Source: Flavobacteriales bacterium
GTDB taxonomy: Bacteria > Bacteroidota > Bacteroidia > UBA10329
Assembly (NCBI GenBank): GCA_016124845.1
Contig: WGMW01000035.1
Span: 1-61,825, forward strand
Direction of reading: 5' to 3'
Length of the DNA: 61,825 nt
Part shown: positions 33,331-42,978 of the stretch, piece by piece
Numbering within the stretch: the stretch's first letter is position 1
Layout of the letters: every line of letters begins with the position of its first letter
Program-made: the position numbers and the translations under genes
Notes under the pieces: generated by a model
What the model was told of the DNA's origin: nothing
Database searches by the model: none
The model's input: the letters and a program-made list of their open reading frames with translations, nothing else

Positions 33331-33609
33331 TTACGTGAGTGCGATGATAACGCCAACGGTGATAAGCAGAAGGGTCACGATAGCAATGATCAGATTCTTC
33401 AGCCTATCTTTCTTTGCCTTTTGCCGGATCTCCTGTTTTATCTGTTGGAGTTCCTCTTCAGACACTTCTTTGAACTTCAATGGTCCGTGTTCGTGAATGA
33501 AGGTTTCCTGATGTTCTTTAAACCGTCCTTGGTGGGATTTTCGGAGCGAGCGGTTCGATTTGCTCCTGTTCATGGCATCTCTCGAAAATCCTCCTCCTCC
33601 TCCTGCCAT
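33331..33609 (-). CDS. Small C-tail-anchored protein
   Basis: 92 residues. A Gly-rich, basic N-terminus (MAGGGGGFSRDAMNRSKSNR) precedes a charged helix (EEELQQIKQEIRQKAKKDRL) and one C-terminal membrane helix (about 72-91). It is not recognised. It lies 12 bases after the propeller cyclase gene and 11 before the DUF1003 gene, so it is the middle gene of a three-gene operon. Confidence 0.7.
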   Translation of the reverse strand: MAGGGGGFSRDAMNRSKSNRSLRKSHQGRFKEHQETFIHEHGPLKFKEVSEEELQQIKQEIRQKAKKDRLKNLIIAIVTLLLITVGVIIALT

Positions 33610-33621
33610 TGTGCGGTCCGT

Positions 33622-36600
33622 TCAGCTTATCAGTTCCAGTAATGCGCCATTCGGTGTCATTCCGTCTCCACCTTCCGAGAATTCGGGTTTGATGGCGTTG
33701 ACGAAATACATGTCAACGGCACCTTTGCCTTTGGCATCGCGCTTACCACGGTATTCGCAGTCAAAGTACTTCTTTATCATTTCGTGCGTAGTGCCGGATA
33801 CGTTTACGCGTCCGGGTTCTGACGATGATTCCATGCGGCTTGCGGTATTCACCGTATCGCCCCAAATATCGTAGGCGAATTTCTTCATACCCACCACACC
33901 GGCCGTGAGTGGCCCCGTGTGAATGCCGATGCGTATCTCCAAAAACTCCTCATTGCGCGATTGTTTTTCCGCAGCCACCTGCTTCATGTACTCACGGATC
34001 TCCAATGCGGCCAGCGTAATGGCAATGGCATTGCTGTTGTTGCGGATGGGAACGCCACCTGCACACATGTAGGCATCGCCAATGGTCTTTATCTTCTCCA
34101 GATAGTATTTACCGATGATCTCATCGAACTTTACGAAATAGCGGTGCAGTTCGCTTACAAGATCCTCGGGTTTGGTCTTCTCTGCAAAGGCAGTAAATCC
34201 TTTAAAATCGGTGAACAGCACCGAAACCTGATTGTAATGCCGTGCTGTTGCCTTGCCGTTCTTCTGTAGTTCATCGGCCGTGTCCTTCGGTAGAATGTTC
34301 AGCAGCAACTCCTCGGTCTTCACTTTTTCCTCTTCCAGTTCAGCGGTGCGTTCGGCCACCTTTGCTTCCAGAATGCGCTGCGTTTCTTTCAGGCTGCGCT
34401 CGCGTATTTTGATGATGGTGAAAATGAGCAGCGTGAGAATGGCCACGTACAACACCAGAAAGTACCAGCGCAAGTACAGCGGCCTCGGTACTTTAAAGGC
34501 CAGCGTTTTTATCTCACTCATTTCTCCCAGAATGTTCCTTGCCCGAACTTCAAGGACATAATCTCCCGGTGGAATAATACCCGGATGGATCTCAGGGTCT
34601 TCAAGCCATTGACTCCAATTGTTGTACGGTCCCTTTATTCGGAACTGATATTTGGTCCCTTCCTTTTTAAGGTAAAAAGGGGCAGAAACATTGAAAACGA
34701 GTGCGTTGCCGTCCGTTTCGATCTTTGTGCTTTCCAACGAGAATGACTGGCCATTGGCATCCACCACCTGACGGATGTAAATGTTGAACTTATAGGCTGA
34801 TGAGATGTTGGAGTTCTCTACGGAATAAATATCCGAGCTCTTATCGATAACGTAGATGTTACCGTCCTTGTCGGTACTGAGGTTGCGGATGTCTTCAAAC
34901 AGTTCGAGGTAGGGCAGAAGCGGAATGAATCTTTCTCCATTGAGCACATGCCAACCCAAATTGGAGCGCACCCAAATGATGTCATGGTCGCCCAGAAGAT
35001 ATTCCAATCGGTCCGCCTGTGGAATTTCCGGTAGCGTGGCCGGAAGCACCGTGTCTGCATCGGACACATAATGGAACAGGGCAGAGGGCAACAGGAAATG
35101 GATCTTGCCATACGCATTGGTCACAAGTACCCGCTCGTTCAGTACATCAGGAAGTTTGACAAGTTTGGTTTCATTCGGTAGGTAATGATAGGCCCCGTTG
35201 TCTGTTCCTGCCCAAACAGAGCCTTCGGTATCTTCAATTACATTGTAGGCCACAAACCGAACAGAATCATTCAGCGCGTGCGATACCCACTTTCCACCTT
35301 CATTCTGTTTCAGCTCGTACACCCCGTTCAGCGAAGCGATCAATAGCCGCTTTTCGTCTGCTGATGCTGTGACGTAATTGATGTACATGCCCGGGGCCAG
35401 GTTGCTCGAACTCTCTCCTGTAATGTGATACAGCCCATTATTGGTGGCGGCAAATACCTGATCCTGAATGCTGATGAGCTGACGGCACTTGACATCAATG
35501 CCTTTCACTTTCTTGAAGAGATAGGAATTGCGCAACGTTTTCAGTTTCTGCTCCTGTGCGGCCACTTTCTTTGCCTGCGATTCCTGTTGCAGCACCTGCG
35601 GTTTGTTCCGCTGTCCGCCCGCACTACCCGGAGGCGCGGTCATGCCGCTTCCGGCCGGGCCTGTGGTCGGATTGGGGATCAATGACCTCATCGGATCCGG
35701 GCCGCTCTGTTTCTTCGGTTCAGGTTCGGAATCACTGCCGTTCGTGAAAATGTCTTCAATGATCTCTCCGGGAGTCATGTTCTTGCGCTCTTCCCTGCGC
35801 TGTTTCCGAATCTCTCGCTTCAGTTCACGGATCTCCTTACGGCTCAGTTCTTCCTTCACTTCAGAAGGATTTTCTTTGAAACGCTCAATGAGTTCGGCCG
35901 CTTCTTTCTCTTCGGTGTTCGAAACCTGAGATTCAGGTGGTACATAATTGGAAGCCTGATCCTCTTTCGCCTCCTGCTTCTTGCGCATCATTTCCTCCAT
36001 CATGCGCTCTATTTCGGCTTGGCTTGTGGCCTGCTTCAGCACAAACACCCCATTTCCCGTGCCTACGTGCAAATGTCCGTTCACAAACAGGCTTGCTGTC
36101 AGGTTTCCTTCCAGTCCGGGATAGCCGCTGAAATTCTTTACGGGTTGCGCCAGGTCCACACGGCTCAGACCCGCTTCGTATGCCATCCAAAGTCCTTCAT
36201 CCCGGTCTTTGCCAAGGCAGAAGATCTCATTGTCACGTGCGCCTGTGGTATAGTCGAACCGATACTTGATGTCGTTGGTGTTGATGTTGGCCACTATTGC
36301 GCCTCCCGCAAGCGTGGATATCGCCATCAGCGAATCGTTCAGCAGAAGCCCATCAGAAAGGAAATTATCTGAAACATATTTCCTCAAATGTTCCTTTACC
36401 GCGTGGAAAACTCCATCGGAGAAACGGTAGATCACATCACTGTCAAAACCGACATACGTTCCAACTGACGCTTCGAAACTGAAGAGCATCTGATCTTCCG
36501 CAACGCGTGTGTAATCACCGATCGGGTTGAGTTTCCCATCCTGCCATTCAAAAAGACCTTCCTGAAAGAAAAGGATGTACAGCTTGCTGTTGCTGATGAA

Positions 36601-37095
36601 GGCGCCACTGATCAGCTTTTCGGCAAACACGTACGTTTTGGCATTCTCCTTCTGTAGCGGACTGTACTGGTGTATCTCACTTTCTCCTACAAAGTAGATG
36701 TCATTGTCGGTGGCAATAATGTGCTGGATGGGCTGCTTTGAATTCAGTCCTTGGATGGACCTGACCTCATACGTTCCCGAATCCGAACGGATGATCTCCA
36801 TGGCCCCGCTCTTGAGGCCAACGAAGGTCCGGTTGGAAAGCTCGTGCTGGAATATGCGGAGAACGGGCGAGGGTGTGGCGATGCGTTCCCACGTGGCACC
36901 ATCATAACGCAGCACACCACGCGAAGTGGAGAAGAACATGGCCTCTTCGCTTTCCTGAATGATGCTACCGATCCGTGAATCGCTGTACTGCCGAGAAAGT
37001 TCCACTTCGGTCATGAAGGGAAGTCCATCCTGCCCGAAAGCAGTTTGTACAATTGCGAAAAACACAATACACAGAAGGGAAGCTGACCCGCGCAT
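33622..37095 (-). CDS. Two-component-regulator-type propeller adenylate cyclase
   Basis: 1157 residues from the ATG at 37095, where the signal peptide begins (MRGSASLLCIVFFAIVQTAF). A longer frame to 37182 overlaps the divergent gene. Propeller repeats (about 30-345) continue after a charged insert (about 348-530). A Y_Y_Y domain (about 800-865) and a membrane helix (about 870-890) follow. A coiled coil with LLLNILPKDTADEL joins the class III cyclase (about 955-1140). Metal Asp residues (FTDF, GDAYM) and the adenine-selecting Lys (KIKTIG) and Asp (YDIWGD) are all present, so it should make cAMP. The sensor part is the one used by hybrid two-component regulators, here with a cyclase output. 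Confidence 0.92.
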   Translation of the reverse strand: MRGSASLLCIVFFAIVQTAFGQDGLPFMTEVELSRQYSDSRIGSIIQESEEAMFFSTSRGVLRYDGATWERIATPSPVLRIFQHELSNRTFVGLKSGAMEIIRSDSGTYEVRSIQGLNSKQPIQHIIATDNDIYFVGESEIHQYSPLQKENAKTYVFAEKLISGAFISNSKLYILFFQEGLFEWQDGKLNPIGDYTRVAEDQMLFSFEASVGTYVGFDSDVIYRFSDGVFHAVKEHLRKYVSDNFLSDGLLLNDSLMAISTLAGGAIVANINTNDIKYRFDYTTGARDNEIFCLGKDRDEGLWMAYEAGLSRVDLAQPVKNFSGYPGLEGNLTASLFVNGHLHVGTGNGVFVLKQATSQAEIERMMEEMMRKKQEAKEDQASNYVPPESQVSNTEEKEAAELIERFKENPSEVKEELSRKEIRELKREIRKQRREERKNMTPGEIIEDIFTNGSDSEPEPKKQSGPDPMRSLIPNPTTGPAGSGMTAPPGSAGGQRNKPQVLQQESQAKKVAAQEQKLKTLRNSYLFKKVKGIDVKCRQLISIQDQVFAATNNGLYHITGESSSNLAPGMYINYVTASADEKRLLIASLNGVYELKQNEGGKWVSHALNDSVRFVAYNVIEDTEGSVWAGTDNGAYHYLPNETKLVKLPDVLNERVLVTNAYGKIHFLLPSALFHYVSDADTVLPATLPEIPQADRLEYLLGDHDIIWVRSNLGWHVLNGERFIPLLPYLELFEDIRNLSTDKDGNIYVIDKSSDIYSVENSNISSAYKFNIYIRQVVDANGQSFSLESTKIETDGNALVFNVSAPFYLKKEGTKYQFRIKGPYNNWSQWLEDPEIHPGIIPPGDYVLEVRARNILGEMSEIKTLAFKVPRPLYLRWYFLVLYVAILTLLIFTIIKIRERSLKETQRILEAKVAERTAELEEEKVKTEELLLNILPKDTADELQKNGKATARHYNQVSVLFTDFKGFTAFAEKTKPEDLVSELHRYFVKFDEIIGKYYLEKIKTIGDAYMCAGGVPIRNNSNAIAITLAALEIREYMKQVAAEKQSRNEEFLEIRIGIHTGPLTAGVVGMKKFAYDIWGDTVNTASRMESSSEPGRVNVSGTTHEMIKKYFDCEYRGKRDAKGKGAVDMYFVNAIKPEFSEGGDGMTPNGALLELIS

Positions 37096-37173
37096 CGCCT
37101 CAAAAATAGCCAATGCTTTTGCATGGCCTGCGAATGTGCCAACTAATATCCTTCGGGCTATATTTGGGACGCG

Positions 37174-37947
37174 ATGAAGCAAACGGTGCGTTTGGAATTC
37201 TTAGGAACAGGAACATCTCAAGGTGTGCCTGTGCTGGGCTGTCAATGTCCCGTCTGTACATCAGACGACCCGCGCGACCAACGGTTACGGTCGTCCGTCA
37301 TTGTTTCGATAAACGGAATCAAGATTGTGATCGATACCGGACCGGATTTCCGTCAGCAGATGTTGCGTTCGGGCAATGTGGATTGCGATGCCGTGCTTTT
37401 TACCCACGAACACATGGACCATGTGGCAGGTTTGGACGACATCCGCGCCATCAATTTTCTGCAACGAAAGAACATGCCCTTGTATGGTTCCGAAGGCGTG
37501 GAAGAGGCGTTGCATCGCATCTATCATTACGCATTTGCCACCAATCCATATCCGGGTGCGCCCATCATACAGTTCAATCGAATTGGAGATGAGCCGTTTG
37601 ACGTGCTTGGTGTGAATGTGATCCCCATTCGGGTGAAGCACGGGAAAATGCCAGTTTACGGTTTCCGTTTAGGTGATCTCACTTACATCACCGATGCCAA
37701 GTTTATAGATGAGGAGGAACGGGAAAAGATCCGTGGTTCGAAGATCGTGGTGGTGAATGCGCTGCGCATCAAGGAACATCATTCGCACATGAACTTGGAA
37801 CAGGCCTTGGAGTTCATGGAAGACCTGAAACCCGAACACGGTTACTTCACGCACATCAGTCATCTGTTGGGAAATCATGCAATCATTGAGCAGGAATTGC
37901 CCGATAACATCCGTTTGGCCTACGATGGTCTGATCGTTGAGACCTGA
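37174..37947 (+). CDS. MBL-fold metal-dependent hydrolase (PhnP-like)
   Basis: 257 residues. The metallo-beta-lactamase fold shows FLGTGTSQGVP, the HxHxDH motif (THEHMDHVAGLDD) and later Asp and His ligands (YITDAKF, HISHLLGNH). A Cys pair (GCQCPVCTSDDP) is typical of PhnP-type cyclic phosphodiesterases, which cleave small phosphodiesters. No phosphonate genes lie nearby, so a general phosphodiesterase role is more likely. It is divergent from the propeller cyclase with about 78 bases between starts. Confidence 0.88.
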   Translation: MKQTVRLEFLGTGTSQGVPVLGCQCPVCTSDDPRDQRLRSSVIVSINGIKIVIDTGPDFRQQMLRSGNVDCDAVLFTHEHMDHVAGLDDIRAINFLQRKNMPLYGSEGVEEALHRIYHYAFATNPYPGAPIIQFNRIGDEPFDVLGVNVIPIRVKHGKMPVYGFRLGDLTYITDAKFIDEEEREKIRGSKIVVVNALRIKEHHSHMNLEQALEFMEDLKPEHGYFTHISHLLGNHAIIEQELPDNIRLAYDGLIVET

Positions 37948-38013
37948 AGAAACGGTTCCTCACTTCATCTGTTCACGACCTCACAACCATTCTTCTATCT
38001 TCGCGGCCTCGTT

Positions 38014-39594
38014 ATGACGCACAAGCAGGAAGTAGAAAGAAGGCGCACATTCGCCATTATCAGTCACCCGGATGCGGGTAAGACCACATTGACCGAAAAG
38101 TTGCTGTTGTTCGGTGGTGCCATTCAGGTGGCGGGAGCCGTAAAGAGCAACAAGATCAAGAAAACCGCTACGTCCGACTTCTTGGAGATAGAGAAGCAGC
38201 GGGGTATCTCGGTGGCCACATCTGTTATGGGTTTCGAGTACAGAGACAAGAAGGTCAATATTCTTGATACGCCCGGACACCAGGATTTTGCAGAGGACAC
38301 GTACCGCACGCTCACGGCTGTTGACAGCGTTATTGTGGTTATTGATGTGGCGAAAGGAGTTGAGGCACAGACGGAGAAATTGGCCGAGGTGTGCCGTATG
38401 CGAAATACGCCAGTCATCGTGTTCATCAACAAACTCGATAGAGAAGGAAAAGATGCTTTTGAGCTGCTTGATGAGGTGGAAGACAAGCTACAGATAAAGG
38501 TGCGCCCGATGAGTTGGCCTATTGGCATGGGGCAGCGTTTCAAAGGCGTGTACAACCTGTACGAGAACAATCTTTCGCTTTTCAGCGGAACGGACAAGCA
38601 GCGCAAAGAGGACACCGTTGATATCAAAGACCTTGATGATCCGTTGGTAGATAAGATGGTCGGGGAGGACGCGGCCAACACGCTTCGCGATGAGGTTGAA
38701 CTGGTAGAAGGCGTTTACGAACCGCTCAATCTTCAAGATTACTTGGATGCAAAAGTTGCTCCTGTGTTCTTCGGTAGCGCGTTGAACATGTTCGGGGTGC
38801 GCGAGATGTTGGACTGCTTCATCGATATTGCGCCATCGCCACGCGGCATGGAAACCGAAGAACGTCATATCGACCCGTTGGATGAGAAGTTCACAGGCTT
38901 CGTGTTCAAGATCCATGCGAACATCGATCCGAATCACCGCAACCGAATTGCTTTCTTGCGTATTACATCAGGAACATTCGAACGCAACAAACCTTACACG
39001 CATGTGCGTTTGGGCAAGCCGTTGCGTTTCAGCAACCCGACCTCGTTCATGGCGCAGAAGAAAGAAGTGATCGATGAGGCATTTCCTGGTGATATTGTCG
39101 GTCTTCACGATCCAGGAAACTTCAAAATCGGAGATGCGCTTTCAGAAGGCGAGCCATTGCATTTCCTTGGTATTCCGAGCTTCTCGCCAGAGATGTTCCG
39201 CTACGTGGAGAATGCCGATCCGATGAAAACCAAGCAGTTTGCCAAAGGACTGGACATGCTGATGGACGAAGGCGTGGCGCAGCTGTTCACGCGCAAAACC
39301 AACAATCGTAAGATCATCGGTTGCGTGGGTGCGCTTCAGTTTGAGGTTATTGAGCATCGTTTGGAACACGAATACGGAGCCAAGTGCCGTTATGAGGCCG
39401 TCAGTCTGTACAAAGCCTGTTGGATCAGTTCTGATGATGAAAAGGAACTTGATAAATTCATTGACATGAAGATGAACGCGTTGGCCGAGGACAAGGACGG
39501 AAAACTGGTTTTCTTGGCAGACAGTGCTTGGGCATTGCAGATGGCGCAGGAGCAATATCCCAATATCGAGTTTCACTTCAAGAGCGAGTTTTGA
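38014..39594 (+). CDS. prfC: Peptide chain release factor 3
   Basis: 526 residues, the normal RF3 length. The GTPase has [14 protein letters not shown] (P loop), the switch region [27 protein letters not shown] and [12 protein letters not shown]. The later domains are collinear with RF3, not EF-G ([34 protein letters not shown]). It recycles RF1 and RF2 from the ribosome after termination. The stop is directly adjacent to the convergent gene at 39595. Confidence 0.97.
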   Translation: MTHKQEVERRRTFAIISHPDAGKTTLTEKLLLFGGAIQVAGAVKSNKIKKTATSDFLEIEKQRGISVATSVMGFEYRDKKVNILDTPGHQDFAEDTYRTLTAVDSVIVVIDVAKGVEAQTEKLAEVCRMRNTPVIVFINKLDREGKDAFELLDEVEDKLQIKVRPMSWPIGMGQRFKGVYNLYENNLSLFSGTDKQRKEDTVDIKDLDDPLVDKMVGEDAANTLRDEVELVEGVYEPLNLQDYLDAKVAPVFFGSALNMFGVREMLDCFIDIAPSPRGMETEERHIDPLDEKFTGFVFKIHANIDPNHRNRIAFLRITSGTFERNKPYTHVRLGKPLRFSNPTSFMAQKKEVIDEAFPGDIVGLHDPGNFKIGDALSEGEPLHFLGIPSFSPEMFRYVENADPMKTKQFAKGLDMLMDEGVAQLFTRKTNNRKIIGCVGALQFEVIEHRLEHEYGAKCRYEAVSLYKACWISSDDEKELDKFIDMKMNALAEDKDGKLVFLADSAWALQMAQEQYPNIEFHFKSEF

Positions 39595-40146
39595 TCATTC
39601 CAACTCTTTGGCTTTGATGGTCTTGTAACCAAAAACGCCATCGCAGAGCGTGAGTTTCAGAACTGCGGTACGTCTTCTTACGGGCGAACCTTCCAAATTT
39701 CGAATTCGCCAGAAGTCTTTGTAAGCATCATCTTTCAGGCGAACCGTGTAGCCCTTTCCTTCAGCAGTAAATCCGATCACTTCATGGGTTTCCGTGTAAC
39801 TATCGGTGCAGGTAGATGAATTGATGACGAAGAACAGCGCGGTAATGATCGGAGCCACCATGAAAACGTTGTAGTATAGGCCATCCAGCACGCTTAGCCC
39901 AAACCGTTGGCGTATAAGATAGGTGATCAAAAAACCGATCAGCCCGAACTCGATAAACAACTGACTGGCCTTCAGTAATGAGATTAACGTTATCTGAATG
40001 TAGAATACGATGGCAAATGCCGAAATGAAGAACAGCACCACCATCAGCATGTGCTGCGCCTCCGAAACCACATGAAACTGGAACGCATCCATCTTTTTGA
40101 TGGAAACAGGCTTATTCTGTTTTTCGGTTGAGGGGAGGTTGGCCAT
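39595..40146 (-). CDS. Conserved hypothetical membrane protein
   Basis: 183 residues from the ATG at 40146. Three membrane helices (about 33-56, 62-83, 93-115) precede a soluble C-terminal domain with a conserved-looking RLKDDAYKDFWRIRN and FGYKTIKAKEL. The family is not recognised. It is divergent from the SCO1 gene at 40219 with 72 bases between starts and convergent with prfC. Confidence 0.65.
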   Translation of the reverse strand: MANLPSTEKQNKPVSIKKMDAFQFHVVSEAQHMLMVVLFFISAFAIVFYIQITLISLLKASQLFIEFGLIGFLITYLIRQRFGLSVLDGLYYNVFMVAPIITALFFVINSSTCTDSYTETHEVIGFTAEGKGYTVRLKDDAYKDFWRIRNLEGSPVRRRTAVLKLTLCDGVFGYKTIKAKELE

Positions 40147-40218
40147 TCGAATTTCCAACGCCTAAAGTAATGTGATATTGAACTCATTCGTTCTGTTTAA
40201 AAGTGCCAAATTTGCGGC

Positions 40219-40878
40219 ATGACCAAGTACAAGTGGATATTGCTGGCTTTTGCTGCCATCTGGATAGGTGGGATGGTGGTGGTGTATCCGATGCTGAAAA
40301 AACAGCAGCGGCTCAAGGTGTTCCAACCAGCGGATGTCAATCCAAATTTGGTTGATACCGATATGCAGCGCACGGCAAGAGCGCACCGTATTGGCGAATT
40401 CAAGTTGATAGATCAAACGGGAGACACCGTTACCAATGCTGACTTTGATGGTCATATTTACGTAGCTGATTTCTTCTTTACCACGTGTCCGAGCATCTGT
40501 CCGAAGATGACGGCCAACCTCACCGAACTGGCCGAATTCTATAAAAATGACACGGACATCATGTTCCTGTCACATTCGGTAACGCCTCAAATTGATAGCG
40601 TGCCTGTGTTGGCAGCTTATGGAGAGGAACATGGTGCCGACCCCGCCAAGTGGAAGCTGACAACAGGCCTTAAAAAGCATATTTATGAGTTGGCGCGCAG
40701 AAGCTATTTTGCTGTGACCACTGAAGGCGATGGAGGCGAGGACGATTTCATCCACACGGAGAACTTCATTCTGGTGGATAAGGAGAGGAAGATCCGTGGA
40801 TTTTATGATGGAACCTCCAAAGACGACATGGAACGCCTTAAAAAGGACGTGGAAATTCTGCGCTACGAATACGAGTAA
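40219..40878 (+). CDS. SCO1/SenC-family copper chaperone
   Basis: 219 residues. An N-terminal membrane anchor (about 6-24) leads to a thioredoxin-like domain. The copper site is Cys90 and Cys94 in FFTTCPSICPKM and His179 in DDFIHTENF, as in SCO1. It delivers copper to the CuA site of cytochrome c oxidase or keeps the site reduced. No oxidase genes are near. It is a single gene, convergent with the glycosyltransferase-MORN gene. Confidence 0.92.
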   Translation: MTKYKWILLAFAAIWIGGMVVVYPMLKKQQRLKVFQPADVNPNLVDTDMQRTARAHRIGEFKLIDQTGDTVTNADFDGHIYVADFFFTTCPSICPKMTANLTELAEFYKNDTDIMFLSHSVTPQIDSVPVLAAYGEEHGADPAKWKLTTGLKKHIYELARRSYFAVTTEGDGGEDDFIHTENFILVDKERKIRGFYDGTSKDDMERLKKDVEILRYEYE

Positions 40879-40890
40879 ACTGTAGACCAA

Positions 40891-40913
40891 CAGCTGAAAA
40901 CCCGGATCAGCTG
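40891..40913. terminator. Possible bidirectional terminator
   Basis: CAGCTGA paired with TCAGCTG around a 9-base loop, lying between two convergent stop codons. The stem is short and T-runs are weak. Confidence 0.4.
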
Positions 40914-40914
40914 C

Positions 40915-42930
40915 TCAATTGACTTTCTTGTTGTCTTTAAAGACTCCGGTTTCCTTCAAGGAACCATCGGGATTGTAAACCTTCACCGTGCCATTCAACA
41001 TGTCATTGGTCCACGTTGCTTCCAGCCATGAACCATCTGGATTGGTGAGTTTCCCAGGGCCATTTCGCTTATCGTTCTTCCACTCACCTTCAAATACCTG
41101 TTTGTTCGGCCATGTGAACTTACCGAAACCGTTACGTTGGTTATTCTCCCAAGCACCTTCGTACATCATGCCATTGGTCCATTTGTAAGTTCCCTGTCCG
41201 TGTTTCTTCTCATCCTTCCATTCGCCTGTGTAGCCCATGTCGTAATGGAACTCCATGATGTAGGTATCAGGGTTCTTCAATTGCTGAATGACCTTGAATT
41301 TGCCAGGATATTTTTTGATGGCAGGGTAGAGGTAGCGCGAAGTGGAGGCGTAGCCCAATTGGTCAAGCACCACGTGTGTTACTTCTTTCTCTCGCAGATT
41401 CTCTATCAGTTCTTCCTTGTCCAACGTGTTCTTGAAACCGGTCACCCAACGGTCGGCATAGAGGTAGAACAACTGCCCTTTACGGCAAGATACCACAGCA
41501 TCTCTCGGAATGTTCTTATTGGCCCACGTGGCAATATCAAAGTAGTTTTTGAACTTGCTGATATAGACGCCTTTGGCCCGATTTTCAAGTTCCACCACAC
41601 GTTTTTCGTACGAACTGTGCAGCCAGAAAAAGACCAGGTAGGGTAGAATGACGGATAGGATCCAGATCGGTTTTTTCTTCAGTCTGTCAGTGATCACGAT
41701 CGGTATCTGAACAAGTCCGTTCAATGCCAGCATAATGAGTATCGGCACCAATGGCAGCATGAACCGGATACCGAACCACGCTTCGGGCCACAGGAACAGA
41801 ATACCAAAGGTTCCGGCCAGGTAGAGGCCGATCAATATCCAATAGCCTTTGAGGCGTGCCAAGCCAAAGGCCATCAACAATAGGAGCAAGATGGTATAGA
41901 TGTAGTCTTGCGTGGTTATTTCCACTTTCGAACACGCCATGCCTCTTTGCGCAGCCGACTTTTCCTTTTCCTCCAATGTCAGTTCGCTGAACTGCTTGGC
42001 GGTCTTGGTAGTATCCGTCTGCAAGGTTCCGGCCTCCATTTTCAATTGGGCCACGCATTGCTTGTAATCGATATTCTCAAACGGAAGCACGCCATTGTAT
42101 ATCTCCAAAGCGAAATAGCGCTTGGCATTCATAATAAAACGTTCTGGCCAGTCTTTCACTTCCATCGGTCCCATTTCTGGCCGATACGGGTTTTTCATCA
42201 GAAGCTGGTTCACGTATGAATTTCCTCCCAAGGAGTGGCTTCTGATCTGCCAAGGCGATACCAGCAGTATGAATCCGAGAACCAGCGCAGCCGCAAATTT
42301 CCAATGCTTCTGAAAAAGAAAGATGAGCGTAAAGGAGATGACCAGCGAGATGCCCATTGTGCGGATGTAAAAGGCGAACACCAACAATAGCACGAAGAGT
42401 ATGAATTTCCAGTTCTTATAGAATGGAACCTCAAAATCGGTGTGAATGAACAGCAAGAGGCTGAGCGCGGAGAACAGCACGAACGGAATCTCACTCATCA
42501 TAATGGTGCTGTACTCCAGCATATGGAAATTGAAGGATGCCAGCAGACAGGCAATGAACGAAAGGTGGATGTTTCTGGTAAGCGCCTTGAACAGGAAGAA
42601 CAGCACGATCAGCGCAGCCCACATATAAAACCCGTTGGCCGATTTGATGGTGGTGATCTTTCCTGAAAAGGTTTTCATCACCACCGCTATGAGTGCAGGA
42701 TAACCGGGAGGAAAGTGGTTGGCCTTTACACGGTTCTTGGTATGAATGGCCCGATAACCTTCTCCCTTGGCGATGGATTTTCCGTAGATGTAATAGCCGG
42801 CATTGTCGCCTCCCAGATGCACCTTCTTATCGAAGATGCGATCGTATGTGCCATGAAAAACAACGGTGAGAATGATCAGGTAAAGAAATACCACCGCGCG
42901 GTGGTTCAGATACTCCTTCAGTTTTTCCAT
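40915..42930 (-). CDS. GT-C glycosyltransferase (GT39/ArnT-like) fused to MORN repeats
   Basis: 671 residues. The first about 430 are a GT-C polyprenyl-phosphate-sugar transferase with ten or more helices and an early acidic motif (HLGGDNAGYYIYGKSIAKGEGY). A periplasmic region follows (about 435-560, WANKNIPRDAVVSCRKGQL). The last about 105 residues are four or five MORN repeats (YTGEWKDEKKHGQGTYKW, YEGAWENNQRNGFGKFTW, FEGEWKNDKRNGPGKLTN, and TWTNDMLNGTVKV). Transfer of a sugar to a surface molecule is inferred from the family. The MORN fusion is unusual. The gene ends a leftward run. Confidence 0.85.
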   Translation of the reverse strand: MEKLKEYLNHRAVVFLYLIILTVVFHGTYDRIFDKKVHLGGDNAGYYIYGKSIAKGEGYRAIHTKNRVKANHFPPGYPALIAVVMKTFSGKITTIKSANGFYMWAALIVLFFLFKALTRNIHLSFIACLLASFNFHMLEYSTIMMSEIPFVLFSALSLLLFIHTDFEVPFYKNWKFILFVLLLVFAFYIRTMGISLVISFTLIFLFQKHWKFAAALVLGFILLVSPWQIRSHSLGGNSYVNQLLMKNPYRPEMGPMEVKDWPERFIMNAKRYFALEIYNGVLPFENIDYKQCVAQLKMEAGTLQTDTTKTAKQFSELTLEEKEKSAAQRGMACSKVEITTQDYIYTILLLLLMAFGLARLKGYWILIGLYLAGTFGILFLWPEAWFGIRFMLPLVPILIMLALNGLVQIPIVITDRLKKKPIWILSVILPYLVFFWLHSSYEKRVVELENRAKGVYISKFKNYFDIATWANKNIPRDAVVSCRKGQLFYLYADRWVTGFKNTLDKEELIENLREKEVTHVVLDQLGYASTSRYLYPAIKKYPGKFKVIQQLKNPDTYIMEFHYDMGYTGEWKDEKKHGQGTYKWTNGMMYEGAWENNQRNGFGKFTWPNKQVFEGEWKNDKRNGPGKLTNPDGSWLEATWTNDMLNGTVKVYNPDGSLKETGVFKDNKKVN

Positions 42931-42978
42931 CGGACGCTAAGATACATTCTCAAAGAATACCTGTTCAGCCGAGGCGAT

